Origin: Glutamicibacter nicotianae | Lineage (GTDB): Bacteria; Actinomycetota; Actinomycetes; Actinomycetales; Micrococcaceae | Direction: 5' to 3' | Length of the DNA stretch: 64,000 nt | NCBI RefSeq assembly: GCF_006539525.1 | Contig: NZ_BJNE01000001.1 | Span: 1-64,000, forward strand | Part shown: piece by piece, positions 7,417 to 15,628 of the stretch | Position numbering within the stretch: the stretch's first letter is position 1 | Layout of the letters: every line of letters begins with the position of its first letter | The notes under the pieces: model-generated | The model's input: the letters and a program-made list of their open reading frames with translations, nothing else | Database searches by the model: none | Told to the model about the DNA's origin: nothing | Translations under genes and position numbers: made by a program

Positions 7417-10035
7417 TTACGCCTCTTCGGCCGGAGCCAATTCGACGTTGGCGACAGTCAGTTCGCCTTCGGCTTCAACCAAGGACAACTCGCGGGCATT
7501 GGCTGCGGACTTCAAGTCCTCGAAGCCTGCCTTGAGCTGGGCAACCTGGGCTGCAGGCGCGTGAATCTCGCCCGAGAGCACCTCGGTGCGCTGCTTGACC
7601 TTTGCATCGGACTTGGCCTTGCGGATTCCCGAAAGGGCTACGCCAACCAGCGGCAGTACTGCAGGGTCGGCGCCCTCGACTGCTGCAGACAGGTGCTCGG
7701 TGCTTGGCCACTGGGTCAGGTGCACGGACCCGTTGCGCCACCAGCCCCAGACCTCTTCGGTGGCGAACGGGAGGAACGGAGCGAACAAACGCAGCACCGA
7801 ATCCAAGGTGGTGGCCAAGGCAGCCAGAACAGAAGCCTGCTCGGCTTCTCCATGGCCACCGTATGCGCGGTCCTTGACCAGTTCCACGTAGTCGTCGGTG
7901 AACGACCAGAAGAACGACTCGGTGATATCCAGAGCTCGAGCATAGTCGTAGTTGTCGAAAGCGCGCTTGGCATCTTCGATAACGGTCGACAGGCGGGCGA
8001 GCAGCGAGCGGTCAAGCCCGTTGGTGACTACCGAAGCATCATCGGTCAGCACATTGGCCTCGGTGGCACCCAAGTTCAGCACGAACTTCGAAGCGTTCAG
8101 GATCTTGATGGCCAGGCGGCGGCCGATCTTCATCTGGTTCACTTCATAGGCGGTGTCGGCACCGAGCTTGGCACTGGCCGCCCAGTAGCGGACGGCGTCC
8201 GCACCGAACTTGTCCAGGACTTCGTTCGGAACCACCACGTTGCCCTTTGACTTGGACATCTTCTTGCGGTCCGGGTCCAGGATCCAGCCCGAAATGGCGG
8301 CGTGCTTCCACGGAGCGTTGCCATGCAGGGAATCTGCACGCACCGCGGTGGAGAACAACCAGGTGCGGATGATGTCGTGGCCCTGGGGGCGCAGGTCGAA
8401 CGGGTAGACCTTCGCGAAGAACTCGTCGTCGCGGCCCCAACGGCCCACGATCTGCGGGGTCAGCGAGCTGGTTGCCCAGGTGTCCAGCACGTCGGCATCG
8501 CCAATGAAGCCGTTGGCTGCCCCACGCTGGTCCTCGGTGTAGCCGGTAGGCGCGTCGGCCGCCGGATCAACCGGAAGCTGGTCGATGGTCGGCAGCAGCG
8601 GTGCATCGTAGTTCGGTTCGCCGTGCTCATCGACTTGGTACCACACCGGTACCGGTACGCCGAAGAACCGCTGGCGGGATACCAGCCAGTCCCCATTCAG
8701 GCCCGACACCCAATTCTCGTAGCGCGAACGCATGAACGACGGGTGGAAATCAATTTCCTGGCCGCGGGCGATCATCTGGTTGCGGCGCTCTTCGTCGCGG
8801 CCGCCGTTTCGGATGTACCACTGGCGCGAGGTCACGATCTCCAGCGGCTTGTCGCCCTTTTCGAAGAAGTTCACCGGACGGGAGATCTTCTTCGGCTCGC
8901 CATCGAGCAGGCCGGCTTCGGAAAGCATCTCAACGACGGTTTCCTTGGCGGAGAACACGGTCTTTGCCGAAATCTGGGCGTAGGCTTCCTTGCCGGCCTC
9001 GGTGGTGATCCACTCCGGGGTCTCGGCCAGGATGCGGCCGTCGCGTCCGATGATCGGACGGGTTGGCAGCTGCAGTTCGCGCCACCAGGTCACGTCGGTC
9101 AGGTCGCCGAAGGTGCAGACCATGGCAATGCCCGAACCCTTGTCGGCCTGGGCCAACGGGTGCGGGTGCACGGTGACTGGAACGCCGAAGATCGGCGAGG
9201 TCACGGTCTTGCCGAACAGGTGCTGGTAGCGTTCGTCATCCGGGTGCGCCACCAGGGCGGCGCATGCTGCCAGCAGTTCCGGGCGGGTCGTCTCGATGAA
9301 GACCTGCTCGCCGTTGTCGGCAGAGAATGCGTAGCGGTAGTAGGCGCCCGGCATTTCACGGTCTTCGAGTTCGGCCTGGGCCACGGCGGTACGGAAGGTC
9401 ACGTCCCACAGGGTTGGGGCCTCGGCCATGTAGGCGTCGCCCTTGGCCAGATTCTCCAGGAACGCACGCTGCGAGGCCGCACGCGAGTTGTCGTCGATGG
9501 TGCGGTAGGTCATGCGCCAGTCAACCGAAAGGCCCAGGGTGGTGAACAGCTGCTCGAAGACCTTCTCGTCCTCGACCGCGAGCTCTTCGCAGATCTCGAT
9601 GAAGTTCTTGCGGCTGATGACGTCCCAGTCGCGCTGGTTCTTCGCCGGCTTTTCTGGTGGACGGTAGCCCTCGATGTAAGGCTTGGTCGGGTCGCAACGG
9701 ACACCGAAGTAGTTCTGCACGCGGCGCTCGGTCGGCAGCCCGTTATCATCCCAACCCAGTGGGTAGAAAACGTTCTTGCCGTTCATGCGCTGGTAGCGGG
9801 CCAGTACGTCGGTCTGCGTGTAGGAGAACATGTGTCCTACGTGCAGCGAACCCGAAGCAGTTGGCGGGGGAGTGTCGATGGAGTACACGGCTTCGCGAGT
9901 CGTATCCTCATTGAAGTGATAGGTGCCCTCGGTGCGCCACCGGGACGAAAGACGTTCCTCCAAGCCTTCCAATGCTGGCTTGTCAGGAACGGAAACCGTT
10001 GCGGGCGTGTCTGTGCCCAAGTTTTCTTCTGCCAT
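7417..10035 (-). CDS. valS: Valyl-tRNA synthetase, archaeal-type (type 2)
   Basis: Class I synthetase charging tRNA-Val. The 872-residue product has the HIGH-type motif HVGH at 65-68 and KMSKS at 592-596, with a CP1 editing region between them (WDVTFRTA and ETTRPELL). The segment after HVGH reads GWDDNGLPTER, which in my recollection marks the archaeal/rickettsial type 2 enzyme; standard bacterial ValS has a GTDHAGIATQ-like segment. The C-terminal coiled-coil arm of type 1 ValS is not visible. The gene stands alone on the minus strand, divergent from the methyltransferase gene at 10126, with its own terminator. Confidence 0.95.
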   Translation of the reverse strand: MAEENLGTDTPATVSVPDKPALEGLEERLSSRWRTEGTYHFNEDTTREAVYSIDTPPPTASGSLHVGHMFSYTQTDVLARYQRMNGKNVFYPLGWDDNGLPTERRVQNYFGVRCDPTKPYIEGYRPPEKPAKNQRDWDVISRKNFIEICEELAVEDEKVFEQLFTTLGLSVDWRMTYRTIDDNSRAASQRAFLENLAKGDAYMAEAPTLWDVTFRTAVAQAELEDREMPGAYYRYAFSADNGEQVFIETTRPELLAACAALVAHPDDERYQHLFGKTVTSPIFGVPVTVHPHPLAQADKGSGIAMVCTFGDLTDVTWWRELQLPTRPIIGRDGRILAETPEWITTEAGKEAYAQISAKTVFSAKETVVEMLSEAGLLDGEPKKISRPVNFFEKGDKPLEIVTSRQWYIRNGGRDEERRNQMIARGQEIDFHPSFMRSRYENWVSGLNGDWLVSRQRFFGVPVPVWYQVDEHGEPNYDAPLLPTIDQLPVDPAADAPTGYTEDQRGAANGFIGDADVLDTWATSSLTPQIVGRWGRDDEFFAKVYPFDLRPQGHDIIRTWLFSTAVRADSLHGNAPWKHAAISGWILDPDRKKMSKSKGNVVVPNEVLDKFGADAVRYWAASAKLGADTAYEVNQMKIGRRLAIKILNASKFVLNLGATEANVLTDDASVVTNGLDRSLLARLSTVIEDAKRAFDNYDYARALDITESFFWSFTDDYVELVKDRAYGGHGEAEQASVLAALATTLDSVLRLFAPFLPFATEEVWGWWRNGSVHLTQWPSTEHLSAAVEGADPAVLPLVGVALSGIRKAKSDAKVKQRTEVLSGEIHAPAAQVAQLKAGFEDLKSAANARELSLVEAEGELTVANVELAPAEEA

Positions 10036-10125
10036 GCCTCTATTCTTTCATGTTTTGCCCGGTGCCAGGACATTGTTGCCCATGGCTTGCACCACGCGGC
10101 GCCCGTGGCGAGTACCATCTTGTGC

Positions 10126-10611
10126 ATGGAGCGACGAAGAGCACCTCGAATGCCGCCACCGGCCATTGCAGCAGCCGCGATGGCTGCACAACGGCTGCTG
10201 GTTCCCGAGGTGCGTTCATCAACCGGGTTAAAACTCATGGCCGGGCTCTTGGCCATTGGCGGTGCTGGCCTTGCCCTAGGCGCAGGACTCTCTTTCCATG
10301 CCACCAAGACCACCGCGAACCCGCGGCGTCCGGAGAACAGCACTGCTTTGGTCACGACGGGACTCTTTGCCCGCACCCGCAATCCGATGTACCTGGGAAT
10401 GGTTGCCGTATCCACCAGTTATGCCATGTGGCGGGGCTCGCTACTGGGGCTTGTTCCCAGCGTCGCGCTCGCCTGCTGGCTCGACCAGTTCCAGATACCC
10501 GCTGAAGAAGATGCCCTGGCGCAGAAATACGGACAGGCGTATTGGCAGTACCAGCGGGCGGTGCCGCGCTGGATTCCTTCCACTGAGCGCGGCAAAACCC
10601 ATGCCAGATGA
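10126..10611 (+). CDS. Isoprenylcysteine carboxyl methyltransferase (ICMT/PEMT)-family membrane protein
   Basis: A 161-residue integral membrane protein with hydrophobic segments near residues 35-57, 85-105 and 108-125. The motif TGLFARTRNPMYLG is the hallmark of the ICMT/phospholipid-methyltransferase fold, and the C-terminal QKYG-AYWQYQRAVPRWIP segment fits too. It probably uses S-adenosylmethionine; the substrate is unknown in bacteria. ATG 10126 has no ribosome site, and a TACCAT hexamer at 10113-10118 lies 7 nt upstream, so the message may be leaderless. Divergent from valS. Confidence 0.8.
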   Translation: MERRRAPRMPPPAIAAAAMAAQRLLVPEVRSSTGLKLMAGLLAIGGAGLALGAGLSFHATKTTANPRRPENSTALVTTGLFARTRNPMYLGMVAVSTSYAMWRGSLLGLVPSVALACWLDQFQIPAEEDALAQKYGQAYWQYQRAVPRWIPSTERGKTHAR

Positions 10612-10632
10612 AACGTAAGAGAAATTCATGCC

Positions 10633-10646
10633 TTACCAACTGGTAA
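10633..10646. promoter_or_regulatory. Palindromic operator candidate before SDR gene
   Basis: Perfect inverted repeat TTACCA-AC-TGGTAA. The left half may double as a -35 box with TACAGT (10658-10663) as -10 at 19 nt, which would place the transcript start almost on the ATG at 10670. Likely a repressor site; the regulator is not identifiable. Confidence 0.45.
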
Positions 10647-10669
10647 TCATCTAGTTCTACAGTTGTTGC

Positions 10670-11434
10670 ATGACTACTACTAATAGCACTTCATCCCGTT
10701 CGGCCGTCGTGACCGGAGCTTCCAGCGGAATCGGGCAGGCAACCGTACGCGCTCTGCGCGCTCAAGGGTGGACCGTCTTCGCGGTGGCCCGCCGTGCAGA
10801 ACGCTTGGAAAGCCTCGCTGCCGAATGCGGTGCGATCGCCGTTCCAGCAGATGTCAGCGTGCAGGCTGATGTCGACTCGTTGGCGGAAACCGTGCTCGCC
10901 CAGGGCGGCGTCGACACGCTGGTCAACTGCGCTGGCGGTGCCCGGGGAACGGAGACCTGGGCGGATGCGATTGACGAGAACTGGGAATTCATGTGGCAGG
11001 CCAATGTAATGGGAACCATGCGCCTGACCCGTGCCCTGCTGCCGCAGCTGCGCGAGGCGCGCGGCACCGTCCTGAACGTCACGTCCACGGCGGCACTGGC
11101 CAGCTACGAAGGCGGCAGCGGCTACAACGCAGCGAAAGCTGCAGAACGGGCCATGACCCAGGCTCTGCGCCTGGAAGAAGTCGAGAACGGCTTGCGCGTT
11201 ATCGAGATCCTGCCTGGCCTCGTGCAGACAGAAGAGTTCTCCCTGCGCCGGTTGGGCAGCCAGAGCGCTGCCGATAACGTCTATGCTGGCGTGGATCATC
11301 CGCTGACCGCCGAAGACGTTGCCGAGGTGATCCGCTATGCGGTGAGCGCCCCTGCACATGTGAATCTCGATGAGATTGTCATCCGCCCGCAGGCGCAAGC
11401 CGCGAACCACAAGCTAATCCGCAATGCCAAATAG
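10670..11434 (+). CDS. Short-chain dehydrogenase/reductase
   Basis: A classical SDR of 254 residues: cofactor motif TGASSGIG (15-22), NCAG near 86-89, catalytic Ser139 and YNAAK with Tyr152 and Lys156. The basic residues in ARRAER after the second strand suggest NADP(H). The C-terminal LDEIVIRP segment is typical of the YdfG-like branch (3-hydroxy acid or serine dehydrogenases), but the substrate cannot be assigned. A 14-bp palindrome in the promoter suggests regulated expression. The next gene starts 30 bp after the stop. Confidence 0.85.
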   Translation: MTTTNSTSSRSAVVTGASSGIGQATVRALRAQGWTVFAVARRAERLESLAAECGAIAVPADVSVQADVDSLAETVLAQGGVDTLVNCAGGARGTETWADAIDENWEFMWQANVMGTMRLTRALLPQLREARGTVLNVTSTAALASYEGGSGYNAAKAAERAMTQALRLEEVENGLRVIEILPGLVQTEEFSLRRLGSQSAADNVYAGVDHPLTAEDVAEVIRYAVSAPAHVNLDEIVIRPQAQAANHKLIRNAK

Positions 11435-11464
11435 GCGCCCAACTTCATCCATGAGGACAAAATC

Positions 11465-12205
11465 ATGAGCCAAAAGACCCAGCAGACGATCCATATCGTG
11501 GCCACATCCCATGGCACAGACAACCTCCATGGGCAGCAGCTGATCCACGACCTGCGTGCCGATCTTGAACGCATGAGCGCACAGCAATTCCCGGGGCAGC
11601 TTCTCTGGCACGAAGCCTATGTGGATGTCCAGGAACCCCGGCTCGAATCGGTCATCGCGGCCCTGCCCGAAGGCGAGCCGGCAGTGGTCCTGCCATTGCT
11701 GGTCTCAGACGGGGTGCATACGACCGACGATATTGCGCAGGCTGTCGCTTCACGTCCGGGCACTTTAGCCGCGCCGCCATTGGGCCCGCTGCCAGAACTG
11801 GCCCAAGTTCTGGCGCAGCGTGCCGCCGCGCACCTGGAGAAAGGCCCGCTGGTCATCGTGGCCGCCGCGGGCACACGATTGGAAGTCGGCCAAAACCAGG
11901 TCGAGAACCTGGCCGAGCAGGTCGCGGGCCTGCTGGAGCGCGAAGTGCTGGTGGGATATTGCGCGGGCGCGCAGCCGCGGATCGCTGAGCTCGTGGGCGG
12001 CGCGGCCGGTCGTCCGGTGCTGGTGCTCAGCGCGTTGCTCGCCGACGGATACTTCCAGCAGAAGCTGGCTAGCACAGGCGCCGACGTGGTGACAAGCCCA
12101 CTGCTGCCTGACGTCATGATCACTCAATGTTTCCTTGTGCGACTGCAAAAGGCCCTTCAAGAAGGGCTTTTCATGTCTCCAGATGACGAACTCCTAACCC
12201 GTTAG
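11465..12205 (+). CDS. CbiX/SirB-type sirohydrochlorin chelatase-like protein
   Basis: A 246-residue, two-lobed class II chelatase-like protein. The first lobe has SHGT with His16 and SDGVHTTDD with His85, in the positions where SirB/CbiX carry their metal-binding histidines. The second lobe lacks an obvious equivalent (AAAGT instead of HGS). Inserting iron into sirohydrochlorin would give siroheme for the sulfite reductase encoded immediately downstream, so the context supports the role. The ATG at 11465 follows GAGGAC. The last 11 codons lie beyond a terminator-like hairpin at 12147-12171. Confidence 0.8.
   Translation: MSQKTQQTIHIVATSHGTDNLHGQQLIHDLRADLERMSAQQFPGQLLWHEAYVDVQEPRLESVIAALPEGEPAVVLPLLVSDGVHTTDDIAQAVASRPGTLAAPPLGPLPELAQVLAQRAAAHLEKGPLVIVAAAGTRLEVGQNQVENLAEQVAGLLEREVLVGYCAGAQPRIAELVGGAAGRPVLVLSALLADGYFQQKLASTGADVVTSPLLPDVMITQCFLVRLQKALQEGLFMSPDDELLTR
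12147..12171 (+). terminator. Terminator-like hairpin inside the 3' end of the chelatase gene
   Basis: AAAAG then GCCCT, loop TCAAGA, AGGGC, then TTTT: a stem with U-tract lying 34 nt before the stop codon. It would separate the chelatase message from the sulfur operon but would cut the open frame short. Confidence 0.55.
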
Positions 12206-12234
12206 TCAACGCGTAGCCATGTGACATCAGCAGG

Positions 12235-12265
12235 TTGCTGACCCCCTGGGGGCAGTTTCTAGGCT
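12235..12265 (+). promoter_or_regulatory. Leaderless promoter with palindrome for the sulfur operon
   Basis: TTGCTG (12235-12240) and TAGGCT (12260-12265) could be -35 and -10 boxes at 19 nt spacing, placing the transcript start at about the ATG 12273 (no ribosome site is present). The spacer contains an 11-bp palindrome CCCCCTGGGGG (12242-12252), a plausible repressor or activator site for sulfur control. Confidence 0.5.
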
Positions 12266-12272
12266 GATGGGC

Positions 12273-13973
12273 ATGACGCAGACAACCACACCAGTTCGCC
12301 CCAAAAGAGCGGCCAAGCCCAACGGCCAATGGAAGGTCGATGGCACTACGCCGCTGAATGCCAACGAGGAAATGAAGGCCGCCGACAACGGCCTGAACGT
12401 GCGCCAGCGGATCGAAGAGATCTACTCCGTGCAGGGCTTCGACTCCATCGACCCGGATGACCTGCACGGGCGTTTTCGCTGGTGGGGCCTGTACACCCAG
12501 CGTGCCCAGGGCATTCCCGGCGGCAAGACCGCCACGCTGAGCCCTGAAGAGCTCGAGGACCGCTACTTCATGCTTCGCGTGCGCATCGACGGCGGGGCGC
12601 TGACCACCGAGCAGTTGCGCGTCATCGGCCAGATCTCCAAGGACTTCGCCCGCGATACGGCAGACCTCACCGACCGCCAGAACGTGCAGCTGCACTGGGT
12701 GGACGTCGTCGATGTTCCAGAAATCTGGCGCCGCCTCGAAAACGTGGGGCTGCACACCACCGAAGCCTGCGGCGATGTCCCGCGCGTCATCCTCGGTTCC
12801 CCGGTAGCTGGGATCGCCAAGGACGAGATCATCGATCCCACCCCGGTGATTGCCGAGATTTCCCGCCGCTACATTGGCAATCCGGAGTTCTCCAATCTTC
12901 CGCGCAAGTACAAGACCGCGATCACCGGCCACCCCAGCCAGGACGTTGTCCACGAAATCAACGACTTCGCCCTGATCGCGGCCATTCACCCGGAGCTCGG
13001 CCCAGGCTACGACCTGTGGGTCGGCGGGGGACTGTCGGCCAACCCGCGGCTCGGCGAGCGCCTTGGCGCCTTCGTCTCCCAGGAACAGGCCGCCGACGTA
13101 TGGGAGGGCGTCACCTCGATCTTCCGCGATTACGGGTACCGCCGGCTGCGCAACCGCGCCCGCCTGAAGTTCCTGCTGGCCGACTGGGGCACCGAGAAGT
13201 TCCGCCAGGTGCTGCAGGACGAGTACCTGGGCTACGCGCTGCCTGATTGCGAACTGCCGGCCCAGCCCACCTCGGCAGGTGACCACAGCGGTGTGCACGA
13301 GCAGAAAGACGGCCGTTTCTACGTCGGCCTGACCGCCCCGGCAGGACGCGTCTCGGGCAGCACGCTCGTGGCCCTGGCCGACCTGGTCGAGGCGCACGGC
13401 TCCACCAGGATGCGAACCACTCCACACCAGAAGATCCTTGCGCTGGATATCGCCGAGGACCAGGTCAAGGAATTTGTCGGCGCAGCGCGCGCCCTCGGGC
13501 TGGAAGCTTACCCCGGACTGCTCAAGCGGTCGGCTATTGCCTGCACCGGCATCGAATTCTGCAAGCTGGCCATCGTGGATACCAAGGACACCATGATCGA
13601 CGCGGTAGCGAAGATCGAGGAACGCCTGGCCGATCACCAGGGCAAGCTGCCCCGGGCGTTGGCGCTGCACGTCAACGGCTGCCCGAATTCCTGCGCCCGC
13701 ATCCAGACCGCAGACCTCGGGTTCAAGGGCCAGCTGATCACCAATGAGGCCGGCGAGCAGGTGCCAGGTTTCCAGGTTCACCTGGGCGGCACCCTGGCCG
13801 GCCGGGAAAACGGCGAAGCGACCATGGGCCGTACCGTGCGCGGCTTGAAGGTGGCTGCCGATGAATTGCCCGACTACGTTGAGCGGGTTGTGAAGAACTA
13901 TTCGGCCTCCGCGGACGACGGTGAATCCTTCGCGGCCTGGGCCCACCGAGCTGAAGAGGACGAACTGAAATGA
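12273..13973 (+). CDS. sir: Ferredoxin-dependent sulfite reductase (SirA/NirA family)
   Basis: Reduces sulfite to sulfide with six electrons using siroheme and a [4Fe-4S] cluster. The 566-residue product shows GFDSIDPDDLHGRFRWWG near the start, cluster cysteines Cys424, Cys430, Cys470 and Cys474 (NGCPNSC), and paired Tyr74 (GLYTQR) and Cys166, which have the same 92-residue spacing as the covalently linked Tyr69-Cys161 of the M. tuberculosis enzyme. That tyrosine favours sulfite over nitrite as substrate. ATG 12273 is chosen from the leaderless promoter; ATG 12267 is possible. Overlaps cysH by 4 bp. Confidence 0.92.
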   Translation: MTQTTTPVRPKRAAKPNGQWKVDGTTPLNANEEMKAADNGLNVRQRIEEIYSVQGFDSIDPDDLHGRFRWWGLYTQRAQGIPGGKTATLSPEELEDRYFMLRVRIDGGALTTEQLRVIGQISKDFARDTADLTDRQNVQLHWVDVVDVPEIWRRLENVGLHTTEACGDVPRVILGSPVAGIAKDEIIDPTPVIAEISRRYIGNPEFSNLPRKYKTAITGHPSQDVVHEINDFALIAAIHPELGPGYDLWVGGGLSANPRLGERLGAFVSQEQAADVWEGVTSIFRDYGYRRLRNRARLKFLLADWGTEKFRQVLQDEYLGYALPDCELPAQPTSAGDHSGVHEQKDGRFYVGLTAPAGRVSGSTLVALADLVEAHGSTRMRTTPHQKILALDIAEDQVKEFVGAARALGLEAYPGLLKRSAIACTGIEFCKLAIVDTKDTMIDAVAKIEERLADHQGKLPRALALHVNGCPNSCARIQTADLGFKGQLITNEAGEQVPGFQVHLGGTLAGRENGEATMGRTVRGLKVAADELPDYVERVVKNYSASADDGESFAAWAHRAEEDELK

Positions 13974-14692
13974 GCGAGCAGAACCACGTGCGAACCCGCA
14001 GCGAAGCCGAACTGCGGCGGATCGCCAAGCTCGGCGCCGATGAGCTGGGCTGGGAGGCCACGGCAGAGCAGGTCGTCGCCTTCGCCGCCGAGCACCTGGG
14101 CGCCGATGAGGTGGCGGTGGCCTGCTCGATGGCCGACGCAGTGCTGCCGCACCTGGTCGCCGCGCAGCTGCCGAAGGTCGACGTGCTGTTCCTGGAGACC
14201 GGATACCACTTTGCCGAAACCCATGTCACGCGCGACGAGGTCGCCCGCACCCTGGACGTGAACGTCGTGGATGTGCTGCCTGAGCTGAGCGTTGCCGAAC
14301 AGGATGAGAAGTTCGGCAAGGACCTGTTTTCCCGGGATCCGGCCGCCTGCTGCCAGCTGCGCAAGATGGACCCGCTGGCTCGTTCGCTGTCCGGATACAG
14401 CGCATGGTTCACCGGGGTGCGCCGCGACGAGGCGCCGACCCGCAGCAACACCCCGCTGGTCGTTTTCGATGAGAAGCACGGACTGGTCAAGTTCAATCCG
14501 GTCGCCCCCTGGAATTTCGACCAGCTGATCGGCTACGCCACCGAGCACCAGGTGCCGGTGAACCTGCTGCTGTCCAACGGCTACCCATCCATCGGCTGCC
14601 AGCCGTGCACCCGCCCGGTGGCCGAGGGCGAAGACCCCCGGGCCGGTCGCTGGGCCGGCTTGAGCAAGACCGAATGCGGAATCCACGTCTAA
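13970..14692 (+). CDS. cysH: Adenylyl-sulfate (APS) reductase CysH
   Basis: Reduces APS to sulfite with thiol reductant. The 240-residue product has the iron-sulfur cysteine pairs Cys127-Cys128 and Cys210-x2-Cys213 that mark APS-type rather than PAPS-type reductases, and the catalytic Cys236 in the C-terminal KTECGIH. This agrees with the absence of a CysC kinase domain from cysN in this operon. Its ATG overlaps the sir stop codon (ATGA), implying translational coupling. An AAAGGAG for cysD follows the stop directly. Confidence 0.94.
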   Translation: MSEQNHVRTRSEAELRRIAKLGADELGWEATAEQVVAFAAEHLGADEVAVACSMADAVLPHLVAAQLPKVDVLFLETGYHFAETHVTRDEVARTLDVNVVDVLPELSVAEQDEKFGKDLFSRDPAACCQLRKMDPLARSLSGYSAWFTGVRRDEAPTRSNTPLVVFDEKHGLVKFNPVAPWNFDQLIGYATEHQVPVNLLLSNGYPSIGCQPCTRPVAEGEDPRAGRWAGLSKTECGIHV

Positions 14693-14703
14693 AGGAGCGA
14701 ATC

Positions 14704-15627
14704 ATGACCATTACCGCTAACGCCCCCGCCGGCACCCAGCGCAGCGTTCTGGACGCCCTGGAAGCCGAATCCATCCACATCATCCGCGAAGTCCTCGCCG
14801 AATTCGAGAAGCCGGGACTGCTCTTCTCCGGCGGCAAGGACTCCGTAGTCGTCCTGCACCTGCTGGCCAAGGCCGTCGCACCCCTGCGCGTGCCCATCCC
14901 GGTGGTCCATATCGATACCGGCCACAACTTTGCCGAGGTGCTGAACTTCCGTGATTCGGTAGTGGAAAAGTACGGGCTGAACCTTGTTGTCGGCTCCGTC
15001 CAGGAGTACATCGACCGCGGCGAACTGACCGAGCTGCCAGATGGCACCCGTAACCGCTTGCAGACCCGAGTGCTGCTGGACACCATCGAAAAAAACGGAT
15101 TCGACGTCGTCTTCGGCGGCGCCCGCCGCGACGAGGACAAGGCCCGCGCCAAGGAGCGCATCCTGTCCCTGCGCGACGAGTTCGGCGTCTGGGATCCACG
15201 CAACCAGCGCCCGGAAATCTGGAGCTTGTACAACGGCCGGCATGAGCCGGACTGGCATGTTCGCGCCTTCCCGATTTCCAACTGGACCGAACGCGACATC
15301 TGGGCCTACATCCAGCGCGAAAACATCGAGCTGCCCCCGATCTACTTTGCCCACCGCCGCCAGGTCTTCGAACGAGACGGCATGTGGCGGGCGCTGACCC
15401 CGGTCAGCCAGCCCAACGAGGATGAACAGGTGATCATCAAGCAGGTGCGCTACCGCACCGTGGGCGATGCCAGCTGCACTGGTGCCGTGCTCTCTGCAGC
15501 AGACACCGTAGAGAAGGTGCTCGACGAATTGGCTATCGCCACCGTCACCGAACGCGGAGCAACCCGCGCCGATGACCGAATCTCCGCCGCGGGAATGGAA
15601 GACCGCAAGACCGAAGGGTACTTCTAA
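14704..15627 (+). CDS. cysD: Sulfate adenylyltransferase subunit 2
   Basis: The catalytic subunit of ATP sulfurylase, which makes APS from sulfate and ATP together with the CysN GTPase. The 307-residue protein has the PP-loop SGGKDS at 42-47 and the family end SAAGMEDRK-EGYF. ATG 14704 has AAAGGAGCG at 14692-14700; the longer frame upstream is overlap with cysH. The cysN ATG follows the TAA after one base. Confidence 0.95.
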   Translation: MTITANAPAGTQRSVLDALEAESIHIIREVLAEFEKPGLLFSGGKDSVVVLHLLAKAVAPLRVPIPVVHIDTGHNFAEVLNFRDSVVEKYGLNLVVGSVQEYIDRGELTELPDGTRNRLQTRVLLDTIEKNGFDVVFGGARRDEDKARAKERILSLRDEFGVWDPRNQRPEIWSLYNGRHEPDWHVRAFPISNWTERDIWAYIQRENIELPPIYFAHRRQVFERDGMWRALTPVSQPNEDEQVIIKQVRYRTVGDASCTGAVLSAADTVEKVLDELAIATVTERGATRADDRISAAGMEDRKTEGYF

Positions 15628-15628
15628 A

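Noticed and set aside
8302-10125. Long plus-strand open frame antisense to valS, in frame with the ICMT-family gene
   Set aside because: High-GC codon bias keeps the opposite frame open. Only the part from ATG 10126 has family motifs; the rest mirrors valS.
12171-13946. 591-codon minus-strand open frame antisense to sir
   Set aside because: Shadow frame in GC-rich sequence; sir has all catalytic motifs.
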